A DNA stretch of 64,000 nt from Streptomyces koelreuteriae (GTDB taxonomy: Bacteria; Actinomycetota; Actinomycetes; Streptomycetales; Streptomycetaceae). Of this stretch, positions 51,101 to 58,262 are shown one piece after another. Positions within the stretch are counted from its first letter, which is position 1, and each line of letters opens with the position of its first letter. The position numbers and the translations under genes were made by a program. The DNA is taken from positions 7,874,001-7,938,000 of the forward strand of contig NZ_CP075896.1 in NCBI RefSeq assembly GCF_018604545.1, given 5' to 3'. The notes beneath the pieces are model-generated. The model did not search any database. It had not been told where the DNA came from and saw only the letters and a program-made list of their open reading frames with translations.

Positions 51101-51423
51101 GGGACGACGGCGAGCGGACGCAGCCGCCGTCGCAGGAGAGCCGGACGGAGCAACTCCCGGGTGGCCCAGGTGCTCAGTGCCATTCGCAGCGAGATCAGTA
51201 CGGCGCAGACCATGGCGAGCGGGAAGAGCGGCGCGGGCAGCGTCGGCAGCAGCGGCACCGCGACCGGCGGCGTGATCATGGCGAACAGGTTGGACCGGCG
51301 GGCCCACCGCAACCGCAAGGGCGGGGCGGCGGAGCCTGCGAGGGCCTCGCGCCAGCGCTCGGGCGCGCCGTCACGTGCCCGGCGGCGCATGACCGCCTCG
51401 AACAGAGCGTCTTGCGGCAGCAC
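48184..51423 (-). CDS. Membrane-anchored CHAT-domain (caspase-like) protease
   Basis: This 1079-residue protein has about five hydrophobic segments between residues 40 and 215 (for example FPLAMVCAVLISLRMAL and GVLLAGATVIGLALAAS), then a long helical, TPR-like region to about 700. The C-terminal CHAT domain has VWLVPDGLLHHVPLHAVGLP, HLACHGEFRPG with catalytic His909 and VTIGACESGLG with catalytic Cys950. LAEERFGLVRAFLQAGARSVLATLWKVDD closes the domain. The dyad is intact, so protease activity is expected. It starts at GTG 51423 after GGGGGAA and heads a three-gene operon. CHAT proteases elsewhere act as inducible proteases, including in phage defence with gasdermins or in CRISPR-linked Craspase. 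Confidence 0.85.
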   Translation of the reverse strand: MLPQDALFEAVMRRRARDGAPERWREALAGSAAPPLRLRWARRSNLFAMITPPVAVPLLPTLPAPLFPLAMVCAVLISLRMALSTWATRELLRPALLRRRLRPLAVVPAVAVAATPPGEWLADVWSSVPVLTGVGGGVLLAGATVIGLALAASAPHVPSKGGQLLLRAPRVVLGRGSMMFLLAGVFQPRRELLVATVFVLAVEVLAAWAMGRVDRSLLWRPAWARLRGGSGPAYDSALASWAFDRVLARPIGPDYRAVVALTTYAWQSYRGALTEKTRDVRTDFLLHEGAQETLEWLILADNALLAVEMNADAVLRGARPSMLRAHLTATVLVQATAVVTWGNLDRPEEAHEEARGAAQDFGLLGKPQWAELYRVCAAAVSARRGDNPNRAAAELRALLRERTAAGRHDGPAQHNAILTAAMVAHHVTMREEALELLASLRGLPADGGLADLETDGMTPWVAGALWDAAVYDVNRYFVERDLREASGGPSYFRTAQSTKGVELTPGTGRRLTEDVAEVRTPPGEGPADVTRRALVVLERIIERYGPDQPGTRIERQHMSAAESMMALGESVHALDRLHDQIDRSLRSMGKTPAPRSPAPPGPSGLAAKRLYAGETLRLLLSDPDTDSGLRKAFSHTENVRAMKLSAELARRTMADGPKAPPSSLYQRQDRHASPARAVLTPQAIARARTGSLGHAELNRQRGVSEFGQVSELLATIGPETLLMAYWHDEDETLVFLLRADDSAPRLVTIAHTPADHAALRDALRGIEPDDRHLAPTPWDTPFRPLVEAAVRHSRPGETVWLVPDGLLHHVPLHAVGLPDGGALSDRNPVCFSPSASLMRLCLGDAEPPATPASALLIADRTSEDALVFASLETHAVTAHLPDATTVSGKRQLLAQLSARPYDVLHLACHGEFRPGRHETSAVVLGRDERLTAYDVVDLRLRVGLVTIGACESGLGSLDLAEERFGLVRAFLQAGARSVLATLWKVDDLSAALLLDDFYARLSRGVARAEALRQAQLALRRTPARAVRQYCLSKRPLVVAPEERAELDQVLSGLDELPPDRLVFDDPYHWAPFQLYGDWR

Positions 51424-51482
51424 TTGTTCCCCCGTCGCCCGCGTGGAGCGTGTGTAGTCGATTCATCACACTCAGTCATCAC

Positions 51483-51507
51483 CACTATAGGTTCGAACGT
51501 CGTTCGA
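51483..51507 (-). promoter_or_regulatory. Putative CHAT-operon promoter with a palindromic operator
   Basis: On the minus strand TATAGT (51488-51483) is a good -10, 60 bp ahead of the CHAT start. TCGAACG-T-CGTTCGA (51493-51507) is a perfect odd-centred palindrome in the promoter spacer just upstream. No clear -35 is visible, so an activator or repressor bound here would decide expression. No matching regulator gene is adjacent. Confidence 0.5.
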
Positions 51508-51544
51508 TCACTCTCGGCGTGAAGTCCCGGCTCTGTCAGAAGTG

Positions 51545-51573
51545 TTGACCGAGTCGTGAAAGCGTTTTAACTT
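51545..51573 (+). promoter_or_regulatory. lplB promoter with LacI-type operator
   Basis: TTGACC (51545-51550), a 17-bp spacer and TAACTT (51568-51573) form a vegetative-type promoter. The spacer contains GTGAAAGCGTTTTAAC, an imperfect dyad of the LacI class centred on the CG at 51563-51564. The LacI gene at 55188 is the obvious ligand. Confidence 0.6.
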
Positions 51574-51607
51574 CCCTTCACCGGACAGGCCGAGGTGAGG
51601 GGGAGCC

Positions 51608-52579
51608 GTGGCAACCGAGTTACGGGAACGAGCAGGTGCGAAGGGGGTGAGTCCTTCCCACCCCGGTCCCGACGGAGTGCGGCGTGAGCGTAAAGGTTTT
51701 CAGAGCCGGACGCTTTTCCTGCTCATGCTGCCCGGTGTCGCCTACTTCCTGCTGTTCCACTACGGCGCCCTCGCCGGGAACGTCATCGCGTTCAAGGAGT
51801 ACGTGCCGTTCGACGGTCTCCTGGGCAGCCCCTGGGTGGGGCTCGGCAACTTCCAGCGCATGTTCGAGGACGCGGCGTTCTGGGACTCGGTCCTCAACAC
51901 CCTCTGGATCGCCGTCCTCCAGCTCGTCTTCTACTTCCCGGTGCCGCTCGGTCTCGCCCTGCTGCTGCACACCCTCACCTGGAGCTCGGTGCGCCGGTTC
52001 GTGCAGTCGGTGGCGTATCTGCCGCACTTCATCTCGTGGGTGATCGTCGTCGCGCTGTTCCAGCAGGTGCTCGGGGACACCGGCCTGCTCAACAGCGGCC
52101 TGAGCGGGGCCGGTCTGCACACCGTCGACATCATCGGCAACCCCGACGCCTTCCGGCCGCTCGTCGTCGCCCAGGTCATCTGGAAGGACGCCGGCTGGGG
52201 CACGATCATCTTCCTCGCCGCGCTCGCCCAGGTCGACGAGCAGCAGTACGAGGCGGCCGCCATCGACGGCGCCGGACCCTGGCGGCGCTTCTGGCACGTC
52301 ACCCTGCCCGCCATCCGCCCGGTCGTGGTGCTGCTGCTCATCATGCGGCTCGGCGACATTCTCTCCGTCGGCTTCGAGCAGATGCTGCTGCAGCGCGACG
52401 CGGTCGGACCGGAGACCGCCGAGGTCATCGACACCTTCGTCTACTACCAGGGCATCGTCGGCGGCGACTACGGTTTCGCGGCGGCCGCCGGCCTGTTCAA
52501 GGGGCTCGTCGGCGCCCTCCTCGTCTACGCGGCCAACAAGGCCGCCCACCGGCTCGGCGAACAGGGGGTCTACCGATGA
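51608..52579 (+). CDS. Carbohydrate ABC transporter permease, LplB type
   Basis: This 323-residue permease has six helices and the YurM/LplB pattern: FLLMLPGVAYFLLFHYGAL, VIAFKEYVPFDGL, WVGLGNFQRMF and the coupling loop EQQYEAAAIDGAGPWRRFWHVTLPAI. LplB-type systems take up oligosaccharides such as pectin fragments. It starts at GTG 51608 behind a GAGG/GGGGGAG site. Codon 5 is TTA (51620-51622), so translation of this operon head should need bldA tRNA. No ATPase gene is present. Confidence 0.9.
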   Translation: MATELRERAGAKGVSPSHPGPDGVRRERKGFQSRTLFLLMLPGVAYFLLFHYGALAGNVIAFKEYVPFDGLLGSPWVGLGNFQRMFEDAAFWDSVLNTLWIAVLQLVFYFPVPLGLALLLHTLTWSSVRRFVQSVAYLPHFISWVIVVALFQQVLGDTGLLNSGLSGAGLHTVDIIGNPDAFRPLVVAQVIWKDAGWGTIIFLAALAQVDEQQYEAAAIDGAGPWRRFWHVTLPAIRPVVVLLLIMRLGDILSVGFEQMLLQRDAVGPETAEVIDTFVYYQGIVGGDYGFAAAAGLFKGLVGALLVYAANKAAHRLGEQGVYR

Positions 52580-53463
52580 GCGCGTCCGCCCGGCCCGGGT
52601 GGATGGAGAAGCCCCGGCCGCTCACCCAGACCGCGAAGGCGCTCGCCCTGGCCACGGTCGTGCTGCTGGTGTGCGTGCCGTTCCTGGTGATCGTGTCGAC
52701 GTCCCTGGCCTCCACCCGGGAGGTCGTCGACAACGGCGGCTGGGTGCTGTGGCCCAGCGAGCCCACGCTCGACGCCTACCGTGACATCTTCGACGGCGGC
52801 ATCGTCACCCACGCCCTCGGCGTCAGCGCGGGCGTGACGATCGTCGGCACCCTGCTCAGCCTCGTCTGCACGGTGACCCTGGCCTACGCGCTGTCCCGCC
52901 CGGGCGTCTTCGGCGGCAAACCGGTGCTGCTGCTGGTGCTGTTCACGTTCCTCTTCCCGCCCGGCATGATCCCGAGCTTCCTGCTCGTCAAGGAACTCGG
53001 CCTGCTCGACTCGTACGCCTCGCTCGTCCTGCCCGTCCTGGTCAACGTGTTCAACCTGGTCGTGCTGCGCGGCTTCTTCCAGTCGATCCCGGAGGAGCTG
53101 TACGAGGCGGCACGGCTGGACGGGGCGGGGGACTGGCGGGTGCTGGTGTCGGTGGTGCTGCCGCTGTCCAAGGCCGCGCTCGCCGTCGTCGGCCTGTTCT
53201 ACGCCGTCGCCTACTGGAACTCCTGGTTCTACGCCTCGCTGTACCTGGAGAGCGACCACTGGCCGCTCCAGCAGGTGCTGCGCACCTATGTGGTGGCCGG
53301 GGCCGGGCTCACCGACGCGACGACCGGCGAGGCGACCGTGACCGCTCCGCAGACCGTGCAGATGGCGGTGCTCGTGATCGCCACCGTGCCGATCCTGCTG
53401 GTCTACCCGTTCCTGCAGAAGTACTTCACCAAGGGCGTGCTCACCGGCGCCATCAAGAGCTGA
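52576..53463 (+). CDS. Carbohydrate ABC transporter permease, LplC type
   Basis: This 295-residue permease has six membrane segments. The coupling loop is EELYEAARLDGAGDWRVLVS; FYAVAYWNSWFYASLYL and the C-terminal FLQKYFTKGVLTGAIKS are diagnostic of LplC/YtcP-type subunits. It starts at ATG 52576 in an ATGA overlap with lplB and precedes the binding-protein gene by 43 bp. Confidence 0.92.
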   Translation: MSASARPGWMEKPRPLTQTAKALALATVVLLVCVPFLVIVSTSLASTREVVDNGGWVLWPSEPTLDAYRDIFDGGIVTHALGVSAGVTIVGTLLSLVCTVTLAYALSRPGVFGGKPVLLLVLFTFLFPPGMIPSFLLVKELGLLDSYASLVLPVLVNVFNLVVLRGFFQSIPEELYEAARLDGAGDWRVLVSVVLPLSKAALAVVGLFYAVAYWNSWFYASLYLESDHWPLQQVLRTYVVAGAGLTDATTGEATVTAPQTVQMAVLVIATVPILLVYPFLQKYFTKGVLTGAIKS

Positions 53464-53506
53464 CTCAGGCAAGAGCCGACTCAAGCCGACACGAGGTGAT
53501 TCACCC

Positions 53507-55156
53507 ATGCCCAGCATGTCCCGACGTACCCTGCTGCGTTCCGTGGCCGCCGGTGGTGCCGCCGTCTCCGTCCCCGGTCTGCTGACCGCCTGTTCCTCGG
53601 GTTCCGGCGACGGCGACGTCTCCAACGCCGGGAAGAAGCTCGCCCCCTGGCCGGCCCACCGCCCCGCCACCGGACCGAAGCCGGATCTCGCCCCGACCGA
53701 GGAGGGCGTCCAGGCCGGGTACACGTCCTACCCCTCCGACCTGGCCAAGTCGGTCTCCCGCACCCCGGGCGACGGCTCCACCGTCCGTGTCATGACCGTC
53801 TCGTTCGGCACACCGCCCAAGCCCGCCTCGGCGAACCGGTTCTGGGCGGCCGTGGAGAAGGCCCTCGGCGTGAAGATCGAGTACACGATCATCTCCCAGG
53901 CCGACTACCAGAAGAAGATGGCGACGGTCATGGCCGGCGACGCCGACGCCCTGCCCGACGTCATCAACATGTTCTCCGGCTTCACCCTGCCCCGCGAGGC
54001 ACAGTTCGTGCAGCGCCGCGCCCAGGACCTCACCCCGTATCTGTCCGGCGACGCCATCACCGACTACCCGAACCTCGCCAATATCCCCACCCATGCCTGG
54101 CGCGACATGGGCCGCATCGGCGGACGGATCTACGGCATCCCGCTGGAGCGCCCGCTGCCCGGGTCGACCCTCTGGATCAACCAGGACATGTTCGCCGACG
54201 CGGGCATGAAGGAGGGCTGGACGACCGAGGACTTCACCGCCGTGGCACGGCGGGGCACCCGCGGCAAGACGTACATGCTGGGCGCCGCCGCCCAGTCCCT
54301 GTTCGGCAACGCCTACCACGGAGCCGCCCACAACGCGCCCCAGGGCTGGGCCGTCACCGACGACGGCACCTTCCTCGCGGGGGCGGCCGACGAACGGTAC
54401 AAGGCGGCGATCGCGTTCCAGGCCCAGCTGCGCAAGAACGGTTCCTACCACCCCGACGCCACGTCCATCTCGCAGATCGACCTGACGACCCTCTACTACA
54501 ACGGCACCGTCGGTTCCATGCAGGACGGGTTCGGCGCCTACCTGCCCAAGTACCGTGAGTCCCAGGGCAAGATGAGCCCGGCGGCCGCCCTCCCGTACAG
54601 CGTCGGCGGCGAACCCGGCGGAATCGTCGCCGCTCGCCGCTCCTTCGGCTACACGATCCTGAAGCAGGCGAAGAAGGAGCGCGTCGAACTCCTCCTGCGC
54701 GTCCTCGACTACCTCGCCGCGCCCTTCGGCAGCGCGGAGTGGGAACTCGTCCACTACGGCGTCGAGGGCGTCCACTTCACCCGCGCCAAGGACGGCTCGC
54801 CCGAGTACACCAAGCTCGGCGAGGTGGAGAACAACACCAACCTGCCGCTGAAGTACCTCGCCGAAGGCCCCCAGGTGCTGTTCGTGCCCGGCATGCCCGA
54901 CGCCGTTCGGGCCCTGCACACCTGGCAGGGCGAGGTCGTACCGCACGCCGTACGCAACGCCTCGTTCGGGCTGCAGTCCGCGACGAACAACTCCCAGGGC
55001 GCCACCCTCAAGACCCTCCTCGACGACACCGCCACCGGGATCATCGCCGGGCGGCTGCCGCTGTCCGAGTGGGACGCGACGGTGAAGAAGTGGCGGAGCC
55101 GGGGCGGCGACAGAATGGCCGAGGAGTACGCGAAGGACCACGAGGCCAACACCTGA
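53507..55156 (+). CDS. LplA-type sugar-binding lipoprotein with Tat-like signal
   Basis: This 549-residue protein has SMSRRTLLRSVAAGG (twin arginine at residues 6-7), a hydrophobic core and lipobox LTAC (Cys29), so it is probably a Tat-exported lipoprotein. Its large size and blocks YTIISQADYQKKMATVMAGD, PYLSGDAITDYPNLANIP, GRIYGIPLERPLPGSTLWINQDMF and the C-terminal EYAKDHEANT region are typical of LplA-type binding proteins. ATG 53507 and ATG 53516 are both possible starts. It delivers its sugar to the LplBC permease. Confidence 0.9.
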   Translation: MPSMSRRTLLRSVAAGGAAVSVPGLLTACSSGSGDGDVSNAGKKLAPWPAHRPATGPKPDLAPTEEGVQAGYTSYPSDLAKSVSRTPGDGSTVRVMTVSFGTPPKPASANRFWAAVEKALGVKIEYTIISQADYQKKMATVMAGDADALPDVINMFSGFTLPREAQFVQRRAQDLTPYLSGDAITDYPNLANIPTHAWRDMGRIGGRIYGIPLERPLPGSTLWINQDMFADAGMKEGWTTEDFTAVARRGTRGKTYMLGAAAQSLFGNAYHGAAHNAPQGWAVTDDGTFLAGAADERYKAAIAFQAQLRKNGSYHPDATSISQIDLTTLYYNGTVGSMQDGFGAYLPKYRESQGKMSPAAALPYSVGGEPGGIVAARRSFGYTILKQAKKERVELLLRVLDYLAAPFGSAEWELVHYGVEGVHFTRAKDGSPEYTKLGEVENNTNLPLKYLAEGPQVLFVPGMPDAVRALHTWQGEVVPHAVRNASFGLQSATNNSQGATLKTLLDDTATGIIAGRLPLSEWDATVKKWRSRGGDRMAEEYAKDHEANT

Positions 55157-55187
55157 ACAGCGGTGGGCGGAAGAGGAGACGCGGGGG

Positions 55188-56255
55188 ATGGGGAACGACA
55201 TGGTGTCCAAGGGGCGGGTCACGATCCGCGAGGTCGCCGAGCGGGCGGGCGTGTCGACCGCCACCGCCTCCCGCGCGCTCAGCGGCAACCACCCGGTGCC
55301 CGCCGCGACCCGGGCCCGCGTCCTGCGCGCGGCCCGCGACCTCGACTACGTGGCCAACGCGCACGCCCGCGCCCTGGTCGGCGGCGGCCGCAAGATGGCC
55401 GCCGTCGTGGTCCGCCAGGTCACCAGCCCCTTCTACGCCCAGGTCGCCGAGGGCGTGGAGGCGGAGGCCGCCGACCGCGGCTGGCTCTGCGTGGTCGGCG
55501 CCACCGGCGGGGACGCCCAGCGCGAGATGGACTTCGTGCGGCTCATGCGGGAGGAGGGCGCCCGGCTGGTGATCCTGGTCGGCGGGGTCGTCGAGGACGA
55601 CGCCTACCGCGAGCGCGTCGCCCACTACGCCCACGCCCTGGACTCCTCCGGAGCCCGGCTCGTGCTCTGCGGGCGGCCCGCGCCCGACCCGGAGATCCCG
55701 GCGCTCGTCGTGGAGTTCGACAACGAGGCCGGGGCCCGCGCTGTCACCGCCCATCTGCTCTCGGCCGGGCATCGCCGGATCGTCTTTCTCGGCGGGCTGC
55801 CCGGCAACACCGCCCTGGACGCCCGTGTCGCCGGCTACCGCGCCGCCCTCGCCGAGCACGGGCTGCCGCCCGAGGCCGCCCACGTCGTCGACTGCGGACT
55901 CGGCCGCGCCCCGGGGCATCGCGCCATGACCGAACTCCTCAAGCGGACACGGGAGTTCACGGCCGTCTTCGCCGGGGACGACATGGTCGCCGCCGGTGTC
56001 CTGCGGGCGATCGCCGAGAGCGGACTGAGCGTCCCCGGCGACATCTCCGTCGTCGGCTACAACGACATCCCGCTCGCCGAGGACTTCAATCCGCCGCTCA
56101 CCACCGTCCGCACCCCCGCCGAGGAACTCGGCCGCGCCGCCGTGCGCATCGCGCTGCGCGACCCCGAGCACGCCGCCGGGGCCCACCATCTGCTCGGCAC
56201 CCACATCGTCGTCCGCGACAGCGTCGGCGCGCCCCCGCCCGGGCGTGCCCTGTGA
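55188..56255 (+). CDS. LacI-family transcriptional repressor
   Basis: This 355-residue protein has the headpiece TIREVAERAGVSTATASRAL at about residues 12-31, hinge ARALVGGGRKMAAVV, and the sugar-sensing domain with VTSPFYAQVAEGVEAEA, FDNEAGARAVTAHLLSAGHRRI and VVGYNDIPLAEDFNPPLTTV. It lies 31 bp after the binding-protein gene in the same operon and before the DUF2264 gene. The operator-like GTGAAAGCGTTTTAAC at the lplB promoter is the likely target, giving feedback on its own operon. Confidence 0.9.
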   Translation: MGNDMVSKGRVTIREVAERAGVSTATASRALSGNHPVPAATRARVLRAARDLDYVANAHARALVGGGRKMAAVVVRQVTSPFYAQVAEGVEAEAADRGWLCVVGATGGDAQREMDFVRLMREEGARLVILVGGVVEDDAYRERVAHYAHALDSSGARLVLCGRPAPDPEIPALVVEFDNEAGARAVTAHLLSAGHRRIVFLGGLPGNTALDARVAGYRAALAEHGLPPEAAHVVDCGLGRAPGHRAMTELLKRTREFTAVFAGDDMVAAGVLRAIAESGLSVPGDISVVGYNDIPLAEDFNPPLTTVRTPAEELGRAAVRIALRDPEHAAGAHHLLGTHIVVRDSVGAPPPGRAL

Positions 56256-56277
56256 CCAACGGAGGAACCGTACCCGT

Positions 56278-58206
56278 ATGAGCGCGCCGCACGTGTCGCT
56301 CCCCGGCCCGACGCCCTTCCCCCACCTTCCCCAACTGCCGCCCCCCGACCCGCTGACCTCACCCTTGACCGGCTGGACCCGCGCCCACTGGGAGGCGATC
56401 GCCGACCGCCTCCTGGACGCCCTGCTGCCCTACGCCTCGCCGGGCCTGGCCCAGTACCGGCTCCCCGGGCCGCCCAGCCACTCCGGGCCCTGGTCGGACG
56501 GCCTCGAGGGCTTCGCCCGCTCCTTCCTGCTGGCGGCCTTCCGTATCGCCGGCTCGGGCGGACACCATCCGGGTCTCATCGACCGGTACGCGGCCGGGCT
56601 CGCCGCGGGCACCGACCCGCGCGGCCCCGACCGCTGGCCGCCCATCACCGACCGGGGCCAGCCCATGGTCGAGGCCGCGTCCCTCGCGATCGCCCTGCAC
56701 GAGACCCGTCCGTGGATCTGGGACCGGCTCGACGACCGGGTACGGCAGCGGATCGCCGACTGGCTGGGCGGCTTCGTCGGAGCCGTCGTCAACGACTCCA
56801 ACTGGCGGCTGTTCCAGGTCATCGCCGAGGAGTTCCTCGCCTCCGTCGGCGCCCCGCACAGCCGCCGGGAGATCGAGGACGGGCTGGCACGCCTGGAGGA
56901 CTGGTACCGGGGCGACGGCTGGTACACCGACGGCGACGGCCGCAAGTTCGACTACTACAACGCCTGGGCCCTGCACCTGTATCCGGTGCTCTGGGCCCGT
57001 ATCGCCGGACCGCGCGCCGACCCGGGGCCGGTCACGGCTCACCGCGCACGCCTTCGGAGATTCCTCCACGATCATCAGCACTTCTTCGGCGCCGACGGTG
57101 GGCCCGTCCATCAAGGCCGCTCGCTCACCTACCGATTCGCCACGACCGCGCCCCTGTGGGCGGGTGTCCTCGCCGACGCCACTCCGCTGCCGCCGGGCCG
57201 CACGCGCCGCCTCGCCTCCGGCGCGCTGAAGCACTTCGCCGAGCGGGGCGTGCCCGACGAGCAGGGGCTGCTCACGCTCGGCTGGTACGGCCCCTTCCTG
57301 CCCGTCACCCAGCGATACTCGGGCCCGGCCTCCCCGTACTGGGCGAGCAAGGCCTTCCTCGGCCTGCTCCTGCCCACCGACCACCCTGTGTGGACGGCGC
57401 CCGAGGAACCCGGCCCCGTCGAATCGGCCGACGTACGCCTCGCGTTACCCGCCCCGGGCTGGCTGCTGCACTCCACCGCGGCCGACGGGATCGTACGGCT
57501 CGTCAACCACGGCAGCGACCGCCTGCCGCCTCCACCCGCCGAGGCCCAGGACAGCCCGCACTACGCCCGGCTGGCCTACTCCAGTGCCACGGCACCCGAG
57601 ACCCCTCCGGCCCCGCACACGGGCCCCGACCAGCACATCGCCCTGCTCGCCCCCGACGGCACACCGACCCCGCGCGGCCGTATCCACCCCCTCGGCATCG
57701 AGGGCGCCCGGGCCGCCTCCTGGCACCGAGCCCTCCTCCCGGGCAGCGGCGAAGGCCACCGCATCGAGACGGTCAGCGTGGTGCACGGCCCTTGGGAGGT
57801 CCGAGTGCACCGCGTCGACGCGCCCCCCGGCACGCCCGTGCGCGAGGGCGGCTGGGCCGTGGCCGACGACACCACGCCCCCGACGCCCCGCACCGGCCCG
57901 GGCCTGGCCCTGGCCCGGCGCACGGACGGCCTGACCAGCGCGCTCGTCGGCCTGCACGGCTGGAGCGACGACGAGGGCACGGTCGTAGCGGCAGTGGGCG
58001 GCAACGCGTACGGCCACCACTCGGCGACGCCCGTTCTGACCCTGCCGTCCCACCCCGGCGGCACCCACCTCCTCGTGACACTGGTCGTACTCAGTGCCGA
58101 CCCCGCGGTGCACGCCCAGGTCGAGGGGACCCGCGTACGGGCCGGGGGCGACGGGGGAGTGGAGATCCGGTTCCCGGACGGCACGCGGGAGTCGGTCGCG
58201 CCGTGA
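56278..58206 (+). CDS. DUF2264 domain protein
   Basis: This 642-residue soluble protein matches DUF2264 in its first 380 residues: LDALLPYASPGLAQYRLPG, SDGLEGFARSFLLAAFRI, WLGGFVGAVVNDSNWRLFQV, WYRGDGWYTDGDGRKFDYYN and GRSLTYRFATTAPLWAGVLA. The fold is probably an (alpha/alpha) barrel, as in unsaturated-glycoside hydrolases, followed by a beta-rich C-terminal domain. It starts at ATG 56278 after GGAGG. Codon 390 is TTA (57445-57447). No signal peptide is seen, so it acts on the sugar imported by the Lpl transporter. Activity is unproven; a hydrolase of pectic or uronate oligosaccharides is my guess from context. Confidence 0.75.
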   Translation: MSAPHVSLPGPTPFPHLPQLPPPDPLTSPLTGWTRAHWEAIADRLLDALLPYASPGLAQYRLPGPPSHSGPWSDGLEGFARSFLLAAFRIAGSGGHHPGLIDRYAAGLAAGTDPRGPDRWPPITDRGQPMVEAASLAIALHETRPWIWDRLDDRVRQRIADWLGGFVGAVVNDSNWRLFQVIAEEFLASVGAPHSRREIEDGLARLEDWYRGDGWYTDGDGRKFDYYNAWALHLYPVLWARIAGPRADPGPVTAHRARLRRFLHDHQHFFGADGGPVHQGRSLTYRFATTAPLWAGVLADATPLPPGRTRRLASGALKHFAERGVPDEQGLLTLGWYGPFLPVTQRYSGPASPYWASKAFLGLLLPTDHPVWTAPEEPGPVESADVRLALPAPGWLLHSTAADGIVRLVNHGSDRLPPPPAEAQDSPHYARLAYSSATAPETPPAPHTGPDQHIALLAPDGTPTPRGRIHPLGIEGARAASWHRALLPGSGEGHRIETVSVVHGPWEVRVHRVDAPPGTPVREGGWAVADDTTPPTPRTGPGLALARRTDGLTSALVGLHGWSDDEGTVVAAVGGNAYGHHSATPVLTLPSHPGGTHLLVTLVVLSADPAVHAQVEGTRVRAGGDGGVEIRFPDGTRESVAP

Positions 58207-58214
58207 CATGCCGA

Positions 58215-58247
58215 GAGGGCGTGGCCCGGATGGTGAGCCACGCCCTC
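58215..58247. terminator. Bidirectional stem-loop terminator
   Basis: GAGGGCGTGGC (58215-58225) pairs perfectly with GCCACGCCCTC (58237-58247) around an 11-nt loop. It lies between the convergent stops of the DUF2264 and tctA genes and is the strongest hairpin seen in the window. Confidence 0.75.
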
Positions 58248-58262
58248 AGGACCTGAAGCGCG

